Assembly: GCA_023101885.1 (NCBI GenBank)
Contig: JALPQD010000396.1
Span: 1,253,339-1,317,338, forward strand
DNA: 64,000 nucleotides
From: Typhlomys cinereus
Taxonomy: Eukaryota; Chordata; Mammalia; Rodentia; Platacanthomyidae
Direction of reading: 5' to 3'
Made by a program: the position numbers and the translations under genes. Shown in pieces: positions 1 through 10,916 of this stretch (position 1 is its first letter; every line of letters starts with the position of its first letter). The notes beneath the pieces were generated by a model. The model saw only the letters and a list, made by a program, of their open reading frames with translations. It made no database searches and was not told where the DNA came from.

Positions 1-2404
1 TGTGGTCTGTTTCTTTCAGTCTGTGTGTACACCTGTGACATAGTGATGACTGAAGATTATTGTGGAAGAGAAACAGGTCATGAAGTTACCTTTGCAAAAT
101 CGGGCATGACAGCAAAGGGTATTCTTGCATGCCCTGATGTCTTCAATTTCTCCTTCTATGATGATTGATAGTCATAGTCCCTTTTCAGGGACCTGTGAGG
201 ATGGAGAATCCAAGGAAACATGCACAAAGCACTTGGTACTTATGTTAGAGTCATTACCAAGCAGTAGTAGTGTGGGAAAGAGGATAGAAGGACCCATACC
301 CCAGCTCTTTCACTCCCTGACACATGATCTGGATCAAGATCCTCCTCACAAGGGCCTCATGTGAGTCTTTCTCCTGAATAGCTACAGCACAAAATGTGGA
401 TGGATTGAGATAGTGATTTTTTTTTATCTTACACACTTAAAATACTTCCTGAATTATTACTAATTGTCTTGGCAATAAGATTTGTCTCTCAGGGGTCCAA
501 AGGTCATGTGACCTTGCACTTTTCACTGTCTTTCTCTAAGCCATATGTGACAATGTGTTTGAAGTGAGGTTGGTCACACTCCAACTGAATGCTTTTGTGG
601 TCACCAGGGAAACTGAATGAAATTCCATACTCTAATTCCTTTAATTGGTCTGACATGGCTGTGTACATCAGAAATAAATAATTACTCTAGAAGGTTTACT
701 TTATAGCCAAACCTATAAATTCTCAGCTTTGTGTCACAATGTCAAGGGGATATCTGGGAATATTCTGCTAGAGTTAGCACAGATGTTAGCATATGGAGCT
801 GGATCATGGGTACCTCTGATGGTTCAGAACAGCATGTGTCAGACACTGGTACTGGAGTTCAGAATGAAGGACTAGGAACAACTCCCAGGGAGCAGACTCC
901 AGGGACCCTGAGAGTCAGTTCACGCAGAGCCCCATTTACTCACAACCTTCTCATGTTATACAAATATGCATTTAAACAAGTGCTAGAACTCACAAGTAGT
1001 CTCTCTTTAGCCCAGAAACTGCCCTTCCTCATTTCAAAATATCACTGGCAATTCTTATCCTCCTCTCACATAGCCATGAGCCCTCTGTAAAATGCTCCTA
1101 TTGAAGAAATGCTCTGGGTCCTGATTGGTTCTAAGATAATCTCAGATTCTGAAAGGGGAGTGAATCAAGGTGTGGAGGGTTCTGGTCCCTTTCATACTAG
1201 CTTTTATCGGTAGCCTCACAAAGAGGATTGAGGTGGCCATGATATCCTTATATTACTCTTGCTGGATCTACCCATACACATAGAATAAATGTATGATCTT
1301 AGAACTAGTAATGGGGCAATGAGATGTACTATTTGTTAAGTACTACTACATGCCATACACTGGACTCTGCCTCCATTCTTATCTTTCAAATATAGTATTT
1401 TTATCCAGCTTTCATAACATGTGATATTGAGGCTTAGAAGATATAAGAAGTTAAATGAGTCACCAGAGGTAACAAAATGTGTTTTGTTATTTACCCAGTG
1501 CAACTTGGCCACAAAAATCCTCTCTGATCCTAGTTTTACAAAGGGATTTAAAATGGGAATATCTCCATATAATGGTGCAAAGACTGACAAGCTGAGAATC
1601 AGTGGGATCTGGCCAGTGTGTCATGGTTCCCAGAAGTTCCAGGTAAATACTGTTGGACTACAATCCTTTATCCTGTATGGTTTTTAGGTATACTATTATT
1701 TGGATAACTTGATTTCAAGTGACTAACAGATTTTTTCCTTCAAAAGGATTAAAAGATATATGTAAGGAAGTCACTTATTTTCAAATAGAAGTGTGTATGA
1801 TATTACTGTATTAGAATTATATATGTGATTAATTATCTATCACAACAAAACTTTGGGCAATTTACACGTGATTCTGCCCTTCTTTATTCAATCTACCTAT
1901 GACTATACTTTTTAGGAACAGGAAGTGTTTCTGTCTGCTCGGTAGACCTATATCTCTATCTCTTGTGAAATAAAGTAGTTAGGAAATCGACCACCTTGGG
2001 CTAACTCAGCAAAAGGTGAAGCTTTTTTTTTTTAACTCCAAACTAAACCCAGTGGGAAGCCAAATCAGCCAAGCAGCCTGGAGTTTTTCCTAGGCCACCT
2101 TAAGGCTACTATATTCTGGACTGGTATGATTCCCTCTGCACATACTAAAATGAGGACACCACAGAAGGTTAAGCGTATAACCCTCCAAGAAACTTTAGGA
2201 TGATGATCAGTGAATGCCTGTGAGTACAGATGCATCTCAGTGATGTAGTGAGTACTTAGCAGAGGTTAAGCCCTGGCATTTATCCAAGGCACTATAATAA
2301 AGTTTATGGTAATAATACTAAGAGGAAGAATCTTCACATTTTATCTTGTCATCTATAATGGCCTTTGAAATCATGTTTCTTGTCTTTAAATGCTTTTTTT
2401 GTAG
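1..2404. other. Intron sequence upstream of gene A C1 exons
   Basis: No exon is recognisable here. The V-type and leader exons expected for gene A must lie left of the window. The stretch from about 1910 to 2240 is clearly similar to 40790-41460, with shared phrases such as the purine-rich tract around 'ctaactcagcaaaa' and 'gccaaatcagcc', so it belongs to the segmental duplication. A polypyrimidine tract ending in 'tttttttgtag' directly precedes the first C1 exon. Short open frames here have no Ig or other domain signature and look like chance. Confidence 0.6.
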
Positions 2405-2719
2405 TGAGACCATCTGTCCCTGTGGTATCAGGCCCTTCAGGCAGGGCCACACCTGAGCAGACAGTGAAGTTCACATGCAAGTCCCATGGCTTTTCACCTT
2501 GGAATGTCACCCTGAAGTGGTTCAAAGATGGGAATGAGCTCTTTCAGTTCCAGACCATGGTGAACCCCACAAAAATGATGTTCTACAAGGTATCCAGTGT
2601 AGTTCAGGTGGTGCTCAGTCCTGCAGATATCAGCTCCCATATAATATGTGAGGTGGGCCATATCTCCTTGAAAAAAAGACCTCTTCGTGGGACTGCCAAC
2701 TTGTCTGACATAATCCAAG
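2405..2719 (+). CDS. Sirpb1-like: SIRPB-like gene A, exon for membrane-distal Ig C1 domain (D2)
   Basis: This exon encodes the second extracellular Ig domain of a signal-regulatory protein. It is 315 bases, flanked by a 'ttgtag' acceptor and a 'gtaagt' donor, with phase 1 at both ends. The translation begins VRPSVPVVSGPSGRAT, the SIRP D2 opening. It holds the two domain cysteines (in KFTCKSHGFSP and IICEVG) and the tryptophan in LKWFKDGNEL, and ends in the hallmark GTANLSDII. No stop or frameshift is present. The C1-set fold is known from the family to act as a stalk holding the ligand-binding V domain away from the membrane. The next exon lies 420 bases downstream in the same phase. Assignment to SIRPB rather than SIRPA rests on the membrane exon at 4948. 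Confidence 0.93.
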
Positions 2720-3139
2720 GTAAGTGTCCCTGACTCCCAGACCAAGCCAACATCTGATCAACAACCTATTCCTTTATGTCATGACCACAATGTCCCTAGA
2801 AACCTGCCAACCCATTATGCATGAAAACTCCCATCTTATGACCAGCACCATGATGGAAACTGGCTTTATTTTAGCAAAAGAAGTTATAGATAAGCAATTG
2901 AGCCAGGTCCTACATGCATAGGGGTTTCATTTATCATGCTCTGAACACCTACTATATGTTGGAAACTATGTTTATTGGTTCCACACCTTTGCAAACCCAC
3001 AGTGTTTGGGTGACCAATGAATATCCAGCCCCATCTCCAAACATTCACTTGTGGTAGCAATAGAACCTCAGTTCTGCAGTGATTCCTCTGGAGTTCTATC
3101 TAAGTCTTAAGATCACAGCTTCTGCCTATACTATTTCAG

Positions 3140-3472
3140 TTCCACCCACACTGGAGATCACCCAACAGCCAACTCTGGCATGGAATCAAGTGAACGTCAC
3201 CTGTCAAGTGAAGAACTTCTACCCTTCAATCCTCCAGTTGAACTGGTTGGAGAATGGAAATGTATCCCTCACAGAAGTAGCCTCTACCCTCACAATGAAC
3301 AAGGATGGTACTTTCTCCCATACCAGCTGGCTCCTGATGAACTTGTGTGGACATGTGGAGGATGTGGTGCTCACCTGCCAGGTGGAACATGATGGGCAGC
3401 TGACTGTCACTAGAAACCATGCCTTGGTGGTCAGTTCCCGCCAGAAGGAACAATGTGGAGATATCACCCCTG
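3140..3472 (+). CDS. Sirpb1-like: SIRPB-like gene A, exon for membrane-proximal Ig C1 domain (D3)
   Basis: This is the third Ig domain exon of the same gene: 333 bases, acceptor 'ctatttcag', donor 'gtgagg', phase 1 at both ends. The protein opens VPPTLEITQQPT and contains the C1 cysteines in NVTCQVKNFYP and LTCQVEHDGQ, the tryptophan in LNWLENGN, and the SIRP-type tail VVSSRQKEQCGDITPG. Two potential N-glycosylation sites (NVT, NVS) are seen. An additional cysteine occurs in LMNLCGHVED, where SIRPs usually have no cysteine, and another in EQCGD just before the membrane exon. These could pair with each other or form a dimer bond; that is inference. The reading frame is intact, so gene A looks functional in the part visible. 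Confidence 0.93.
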
Positions 3473-4947
3473 GTGAGGCCAGCCACTCCATTACTATTTT
3501 TAAGTTTTGTATCTTTGTCAAATGTCAAAGATAATATTTGTGCCTCTGGTTCCTAAAACTTATTCACAAACAAAAAGTTTCTGCTATAAGACAGTGGTGA
3601 TCCTGTTCTGGGGACATCAGATTGGTATCACATGATCTCATAGCAGGAACTCAAAACTCCCTTTCCTTCTTCAATCCTAATTCGTATTTGTTTAATTGCT
3701 GACTCATAGGTAGTTTAAGTAGGGAAGGTGATTACCGGCAAATGAAATTTGTATGTAGTAAGTGTTCCATGAAGATCTGAACTGTTTCTAGCTCAGATTA
3801 GTCTCTCAGGAAACACATTATGAGATAGATGTAGAAAGGAGGAGTCATTCTGGAGTGCTAGTAGAATTAGTACAGGCATAAGCAGCCCATGCAGCTGGGG
3901 GAGCTGTGACCACGGCACAAGAATAAAAAACTCTGACCATCCCAGGAACGTGGGATGGTCAGAGTTTGTTCGAAGTTGGGATTCAGACTCTCAGTTTAGC
4001 CACTTATCTGTGGGCTGTACTGCATAAGGACTAAACTTGAGTGCTACAACTTTGAAACCCAGAGAACCATAATGTCACTCAGCTAAGATCCACTGGCCTC
4101 CAGCTCCCCAGTAGCCACACAGAGGAAGGACTTTACTTCCTCCCTAATGATCTATAAACACTACTGCTTTTCAGAAAAAAAAACATTTTATTCCTTGCTT
4201 AATCTGAAAAGTAAAATAGTTCATGTTAATAATGCAAAGGTCAAATGCCTACTGGCCTATGTATGGCTGTGAACATTAGAAGGATTTTAGTTCGTATCTC
4301 TATTGTGGTAGTGATGTCTAGATGATGCTGGAATCTCACTACTGAGCAATTTTACCTATAGTCTTGTCTCATCTAAGAGTTTTCCAGACAGCAGTTTTGT
4401 CAGATCTCCTAACGCCTCTTAGGGTTCTTCCAACTCCACTCCCAAGTAGTAGTAGAAGTCATGATGGTGCCCTTCCTCTAAGCAAAGCCTTTTGACTCTT
4501 ACTTAAGCACCCTCACTTATGTCTATTTCTCTGAACCTGGGAGACTAGACTGGACTCAGAAAAGGCACCTTGAAGAACACCAGTGCTGAACTTCTCTGGA
4601 GCCTACTCTCACTGTAATGGTCCTTAAACTCTCTGAACTTCAGTTTTCCCATAATTGGAACAATAATATTCTCTGACCAAGAGGTGGCAAACATTCTGCA
4701 AAAGAAGTACAACACATAGGTCGGGTATCACTGAGCACACAGGTGACCTGAGACAGAGCTGAAGAGAAAGAAAGGGCATCATCTGCCCATGTTTTCTGTC
4801 TTGACCAAAGTAGTCAAAACAGGACACAGATTTAAAGATCCTCAACATTTTATGGGCTCAGGTAGTCTCAGGTGGATCAAGTGGAAGCTCTTCAAAATGA
4901 GATCTTAGTGGCCCATCTAATGGCTTCCTTCACCTCTTGCTTTCTAG
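3473..4947 (+). other. Gene A intron between D3 and membrane exon
   Basis: This 1.48-kb intron contains no further recognisable exon and no clear repeat. It holds a perfect hairpin at 3928-3967, described separately. The last 150 bases (about 4800-4947) are similar to 41930-42081 upstream of the gene B membrane exon, including 'ggtagtctcag' and the 'tttctag' acceptor. In gene B the counterpart of most of this intron and both C1 exons is missing. Confidence 0.6.
3928..3967. repeat. Perfect 17-bp inverted repeat with 6-base loop
   Basis: The arm at 3928-3944 (aaactctgaccatccca) is the exact reverse complement of 3951-3967, separated by 'ggaacg'. It lies in the gene A intron between the D3 and membrane exons. 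No pre-miRNA-length stem or flanking terminal repeat is evident. Confidence 0.9.
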
Positions 4948-5165
4948 ATCAAGAGGCCTTATCTACCACAGTCTTTGCAGCCGTTCTCCTTGGTCACAAG
5001 ATTCTACTGGTGATTGGTGTCTGTGCCATCTACATCCACAGGAAGCAGAAGGCTTGCCTGCAAATCAGAAGCCTTGAGGTATTGTATTCCAAGGGTCGAC
5101 ACAGAGGAGGCAGGCTCGACATGAGGACAGGACACTGTCATGCAGCATCAGGATTAGTGGCTTAG
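4948..5165 (+). CDS. Sirpb1-like: SIRPB-like gene A, transmembrane exon with charged lysine and extended tail
   Basis: This is the membrane and last coding exon of gene A. A 'ctttctag' acceptor in phase 1 leads into DQEALSTTVFAAVLLGHK, then ILLVIGVCAIYIHRKQKA. It matches the SIRPB1/SIRPG membrane pattern LLGPK-LLLVVGV-AIYI-KQKA. The lysine inside the hydrophobic stretch is the residue by which SIRP-beta proteins recruit the ITAM adaptor DAP12 (TYROBP); no ITIM motif follows, so this is not SIRPA. Known members end at KQKA. Here the codon after KQKA is TGC (5055-5057), where gene B has TGA (42189-42191), and the frame runs 36 residues further to the stop at 5163-5165. Either the tail is a real stop-loss extension or a downstream splice donor removes it; I see no convincing donor. 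Confidence 0.88.
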
Positions 5166-5953
5166 AAGAGGAAATGACATGCTATGCCTCAGGAGTCTCA
5201 TGGACATGGGAAAATCTCCAAACGACAAAAGTTTGGAAATACTGTAGCAGGGGCTACATCAAGGATCACCAAAGAAGTCCCCAGTATCTAGAATATTTGG
5301 AGAAGATGGACAAGGGAGGCAGATGAGGGGGGTTTCTGTGAATGGGCCCATGAACATTATACAGAAAGTAGTGGATCCTTTTGAACAAGAGGAATGTATA
5401 TGTTGAAGCAATTGTAAGAGTATAAATTAAGCAGTTCTCAGAATTGTTTCTGCTCTCGCCCTCTCTGTGACCATAGCAGCAGAGAGAAACATTCATAAAC
5501 ACGGAAGACAGCTGAACTGATGGTGTTATTCCATGGGCTTTCATCCATTCTGGAAATGTGTGCCAGGAAACAGTACTGGGGGCAGTATAACATTCAGAAG
5601 ACAGTTCATGAAGAATTAGAGTATTGAATGGTACATGACTCTCCACAATACCTTTGTTCCTTCTCTACCACAGGAGATTCTCAGTGTTTGCTATAAATTT
5701 CCATGGAGAAGTTCAGTCTAGAAAAAGAAAGAGGAGCCAGAGACATGGTTCAGCAAGTGAAGGCACTTGCCAAACAAGTCTGATGCATACGCCCTGGAAC
5801 CTATATAACATTGGAAGAAGAGAACCTATTCCACAAATTTGTCATCTGATTGATGTATGAAAGCCTCCAGCACCTGCACACACTTGCTTTCCAAGCATGC
5901 TTATCACAAACACAAAAATAATAATGAATGAATAAATATAGATAGGTAAATGG
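5166..5953 (+). other. Gene A 3' UTR and flank
   Basis: This follows the gene A stop and is similar to 42690-43400 behind gene B, for example around 'ttttcatccattcagaaaatgtg' in that copy. The homology shows it is part of the duplicated gene unit and probably 3' UTR or near flank. It includes an old SINE at about 5735-5945. No clear polyadenylation signal stands out before 'aataaata' at about 5930. Confidence 0.55.
5735..5945 (+). mobile_element. Old tRNA-derived SINE in gene A 3' flank
   Basis: The segment reads 'gagacatggttcagcaagtg..aggcacttgcc..ctggaacc', a tRNA-like head with A-box and B-box character, followed by a diverged body and an 'aataaata' tail. The same element occurs at 43203-43405 in the paralogous flank, so it was inserted before the gene duplication. 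Confidence 0.6.
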
Positions 5954-5970
5954 GAAACTTTGTAATTTCT
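5954..5970. repeat. Left target-site duplication of the 7.4-kb L1
   Basis: The 17 bases gaaactttgtaatttct are repeated exactly at 13388-13404 and bracket the antisense L1. Confidence 0.92.
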
Positions 5971-6684
5971 TTTTTTTATTTTAATACATTTTTATTATTA
6001 TTTCAGCTCATACAAACTTAATAGGTACACCAGTTCCCTCCCTCCCTCCTCCTCCCCCCGAACCCCCTGCTCTCCCTTCCCTCACCCCTCCCGCCCCATC
6101 CTCCCGTGCCTCCCGCCCCAATTCCCAGAGTCATTTCTTGTGCATGCCTGACTCTCCTCTGGGCCCTCCTCTCCGATGACGTACAAGGGCCCAGTGGCAT
6201 TTCCCTGAACGCTTTCCTGTGTTCCCCTTAAGCATAGGAACACTACTGTGGCTGTCAATCCCTTGCCTCCAAGGATCTTGGTGCCTTTAGCAGATGCTAG
6301 ACTTTGTGAGGTCAGTAGTGTGTTGGACATTGCGCCGGGTATACAATGTCCAATTATGATTGCTTCGGCCCTAATTTGTGTGGAGCATCTTGCAAATCAT
6401 TGCTCCTCCCATCCTTTTGCTCTTACACTGTTACCGCCCCCTCTTCCGCAAATGTCTCTCAGCTTCAGGATGGGGAGAGATTAGTCTGGCCTAGTTCTAG
6501 GTGGTTGATATAGAGTCTCTGAAGTTCTGGATAGTGGTTTGTTGATTTTCTTTTGGAGTTTTGTTGCTCCTGCAATGCCCTTCACTCCATCCTGCTGGGC
6601 ACTGTATGTCACCCCCTGGCCAGAGACAGAAAGCTGTTAACTGGAGTCTTATTATAAGAGCACATTCAAGGGTAGATGTAATAC

Positions 6685-6723
6685 TTATACCCAAAAGTGG
6701 AATCGCAGGGTCATATGGCATTT
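6685..6723 (-). repeat. 39-bp segment of ORF2 duplicated inside the L1 3' UTR
   Basis: The bases at 6685-6723 are identical to 7335-7373 in the ORF2 C-terminal region. They replace the stretch present in other copies ('aaagtaggaaaccac', for example 15075-15089). See findings. Confidence 0.85.
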
Positions 6724-7047
6724 GGCAATGGGAGGGGTCAATCACCCATTTGCAAAATGGATACTTTTTAATCTGCTGGACTATATGCCCTCCCTTTCTG
6801 GTGAGTTCATACCCCCTTAGTTGTAAATGATCAGGAACGAATGTCTGTAAACTTAACCAGGTGTCACATTACTTTCTTGCAGTCCTTGATGGAGGCCTAT
6901 TTTCTCTACTGTAACATGGTCACTTCTCTCCTTGTTTCTGGGGTGCCCCTCCAACCCCATCCCTCCTGTTCATAATCCTTGCAATTACTGTAGGTAATAT
7001 ATAGATTTACCTATGAGTGTCTCAAGATGGGCTGGGTGGGTTTGGTA

Positions 7048-10000
7048 CTAGGAGCCACCTATTAGGGAGTACATACAGCACTTAATTTTCTGGGTCTGGG
7101 ATACTTCACTTAATATAATTGTTTCTAATGACATCCATTTCCCGGCAAATTCCAGTAATTCATCATTTTTGATGGCTGAGTAGTACTCCATTGTATAGAT
7201 GTACCACAGTTTCCTTATACACTCGTCAACTGTTGGACATTTGGGTTGATTCCATGTCTTTGCTATTGTAAACAGTGCTGCTATGAACATGGTCGTGCTT
7301 GTGCTATCGAGGTGAACCTCTGCTGTATGGGGGGTTATACCCAAAAGTGGAATCGCAGGGTCATATGGCATTTCAATCTTTAATTTCTTTAAGAATCTCC
7401 ATACGGCTTGCAGGGTGGCTGTATGAGCCTGCACTCCCACCAACAATGTAGGAGACTTCCCCTCTCTCCACATCCTCTCCAGAATTTGTCGTTGTTTGTG
7501 TTGTGTATTTTTGCCATCCTGACTGGGGTGAGATGATATGTCAGGGAAGTTTTGATTTGCATTTCCCTGATGGCTAAAGAAGTGGAGAATTTTTGAAGAT
7601 ATTTGTTAGACATTTTAATTTCATCCCTGGTAAAATTTGTGTTAAGTTCCAGGGCCCATTTTTTAATTGGGCCATTGGTTTCCTTGATGTTTAGTTTTCT
7701 AAGTTCTTTGTGCACTCTGGACAGTAGAGCTCTATCAGATATGTGATTAGTGAAGATTTTCTCCCATTCTGTGGGTTGTCTTTGAGCTCGTGTTACAATC
7801 TCTTTATCTGAACAGAAGCTCTTTAATTTCACAAGATCCCAACTGTTGAGAGTTGGTAGCAGTGACTGTGTCATTGGATGTCTGTTTAGGAAATGTTGGC
7901 CTAACCCAATCAGCTCAAGGGAGTTCCCTATCCTTTCAACTATGGTTTTTATAGTCTCTGGCCTTAAATCAAGGTCCTTGATCCATTTGGAATTAAGTCT
8001 TGTACATGGTGACAAGTATGGGTCCAGCTTTAATCTTCTGCATGTGGAGATCCAGTTTTGCCAGCACCATTTGTTGAAGATGCTGTTCTTTTTTCCATTG
8101 GATTCTTTGGGCCCCTTTGTCAAAGACCAAATGGCTGTAATTTTGTGGGCTTATATCTGGGTGTTCAATCCTTATCCATTGATCTGTGTGTCTATTTTGG
8201 AGCCAGTACCAGGATGTTTTTATAACTATGGATTTGTAGTACAGACTAGGTTTGGTATGGTGATACCTCCAGCAGTGTTTTTGTTACTCAGGATTGTCTT
8301 TGCTATCCTGGGTCTTTTGTGCCTCCATATGAACTTTGAGATTGTTTGGTCAACTTCTTTAAAGAATTGCTTTGGGATTTTAATTGGTATAGCATTGAAT
8401 TTGTATATTGTCTTTGGTAGGATGGTCATTTTTATGATGTTGATTCTGCCAATCCAGGAACATGGCAGGTCTTTCCACCTTCTGGTGTCTTCTGCAGTTT
8501 CTTTCTTTAGGGTTTTAAGGTTTTCATTGTAAAGGTCTTTTACCTCCTTGGTTAGGTTTATACCAAGGTATTTCATTTTTTTAGGGGCTATAGTAAATGG
8601 GATTGTTTCTCTCAAGGCTTTTTCACTTCATTCATCCTGGGCATATAGGAAGGCTTCTGATTTTTGCACATTTATTTTGTATCCTGCCACCCTGCTGAAC
8701 TTCTCAATTAGTTCCAGGAGCTTTCTGGTGGAGTTTTTGGGATCACTCAGGTATAAGATCATGTCATCTGCAAATAGGGATAGTTTGACTTCTTCCTTGC
8801 CGATTTGAATCTCTCTTATGTCCCTTTCTTGTCTTATGGCTTCAGCTAAGACTTCAAGTACAATATTGAATAGAAGTGGTGAGAGTGGACAGCCTTGTCT
8901 AGTTCCTGATCGAAGTGGGAATGCTTCCAATTGTTCCCCATTGAGCATAATCCTTGCTGTGGGCTTGTTGTATACAGCTTTTATTATATTGATAAAGATT
9001 CCTTCCATTCCTACTGTCTCTAGCGTTTTGATCATAAAAGGCTGTTGGATCTTGTCAAAAGCTTTTTCTGCATCTATCGAGAGTATCATGTGGTCTTGGA
9101 CTTTGGACTGGTTTACATGATGAATTACATTTATTGATTTGCGTATGTTGAACCAACCTTGTGTGTCAGGGATGAAGCTTACTTGGTCCCCGTGAATAAT
9201 CTTTTTAATATGTTTTCGAATCTGATTTGCTAAAACTTTGTTGAGAATCTTTGCGTCTGTGTTCATCAGAGAGATCAGCCTATAGTTTTCTTTTTTAAGT
9301 GAGTCCTTATTAGGTTTTGGGATTAAAATGATATTAGCTTCATAGAAGGAATTTGGTAGTGTTCCTTCCTTTGCTATTTGATGGAACAGTTTAAGGAGTA
9401 TTGGTATTATTAACTCCTTAAATATCTGGTAGAACTCTGTGCTGAATCCATCTGGTCCAGGACATTTTTGGGTGGGGAGATTCAAGATTACTTCCTCAAT
9501 TTCCTTATATGTTATAGGACTATTGAAATAATTCACAACTTCCTGATTCAATTTAGGTAAGTTGTGTTTACTGAGAAATTCATCCATCTCTTTTGTGTTC
9601 TCAAACTTCACAGAGTATAAGTTTTTGAAATATGATGTTATAATTCTCTGGATTTCTTGGGTATCAATAGTGATAACTCCATGTTCATTTCTGATTTTGT
9701 TAATTTGCATTTTTCCTCTCTTGCTTTAGGTTAATTTAGCTAGGGGTGTATCAATCATTGATTTTTTCAAAGAACCAGCTCTTTGACTGGTTGATTTTTT
9801 CTATCGTTTTCTTAATCTCGATTTCAGATATTTCTCCCCTTATTTTGCTAATCTCCTCTCTTCTACTACTTTTGGGATCAGATTGCTCTAGTTACTCTAA
9901 AGCTTTAAGCTGCATTGTTAAGTTATTTCTGATGTTTCCATTGGTTTGATGTAGGCATTAAGAGCTATGAACTTACCTCTTAGGACAGCTTTCATTGTGT

Positions 10001-10865
10001 CCCAGAGATTTTGGTAAGTTGTATTTTCGTTATCATTCACTTTCAGGAAATCTTGAATTTCCTTTTTAATTTCTTCCTGAATCCAGTTCTCATTCAGCAT
10101 CATATTGTTAAGTTTACAGGAGTTAGTGTATATTCTCTTGTTTGATGTGTTGTGGATGTCCAGCTTTAGGCCATGGTGGTCTGACAGGGCACAGGTTAGA
10201 ATTTCAACTTTTTTGTACATGTGTAGATTCGTTTTGTGGCCCAGTATGTGATAAATTTTGGAGAAAGTTCCATGTGCTGCTGAGAAAAATGCGTATTCTT
10301 TGGTACGTGGGTGAAAAGTTCGATAGAGATCTGTAAGATCCATTTCTTTCAGGATTTGATTAAGTTCCAAAGTGTCTCTGTTAAGCTTTTGACCTGTTTA
10401 TCTATCCCATGTTGAGAGGGCGGTGTTGAAGTCCCCATGAATTATCATTTGGGGGTTGATTTCTTGCTTTAGACACTGTAGGGTTTTCTTAATGAATGTG
10501 GAGGGGCCCGTATTGGGTGCATATATGTTCAGTATTGTGAAGTCTTCCTGGTGAATTGTACCTGTGACTAAAATGTAGTATCTATCCGTGTCTCTTATAA
10601 TTTTCTTTGGTTTGAAGTCCACTTTGTCTGATAGCATAATGCCTACCCCTGCCTGTTTTCTGCTTCCATTCAGCTTGTAGAATTGTTCACCAGCCTTTTA
10701 TTTTTAGGGCATGCCTATCTTTTGTTTTGAGATAGGTTTCCTGCAGGCAGCAGATTGATGGATTGTGATTTTTAATCCAAATTTGTAATCTGTGTCTCTT
10801 GATCGGTGAGTTAATTCCATTAACATTTAGTGTTATAATGGAGAAGCTATTTTTAATTCCAGACA
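7048..10865 (-). pseudogene. L1 ORF2 (endonuclease, reverse transcriptase), frameshifted
   Basis: ORF2 of the antisense L1. It starts at 10865 (MSGIKNSFSIITLNVNGIN) and ends near 7048. The N-terminal apurinic-type endonuclease shows HGDFNTAL and [11 protein letters not shown]. In the ILGHK segment this copy reads [10 protein letters not shown] where the second L1 (36666-36920) reads SKIDHILGHK, so a conserved aspartate is replaced by tyrosine. The reverse transcriptase block (8628-9710, 360 residues) is uninterrupted and carries the FADD catalytic motif in [13 protein letters not shown] and the [13 protein letters not shown] motif. The C-terminal part (8226-8615, 7389-8123, 7048-7473) lies in shifted frames. 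It belongs to a retrotransposon and not to the SIRP locus. Known role: target-primed reverse transcription of L1 RNA. Confidence 0.9.
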
Positions 10866-10916
10866 TTTATTATGTTTAGTTGTTTTTATAAGTATATTGC
10901 TTCACTTTTAATGGTA

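Noticed and set aside
3219..3528. Two 100-residue antisense frames over the D3 exon
   Set aside because: Shadows of the sense coding exon.
5266..5646. 126-residue antisense frame in the gene A 3' flank
   Set aside because: No domain, and the homologous region at 42700-43350 does not preserve the frame.
6018..6130. Possible G-quadruplex regulatory element
   Set aside because: The G-rich tract is a regular part of every L1 3' UTR here; nothing specific to this locus.
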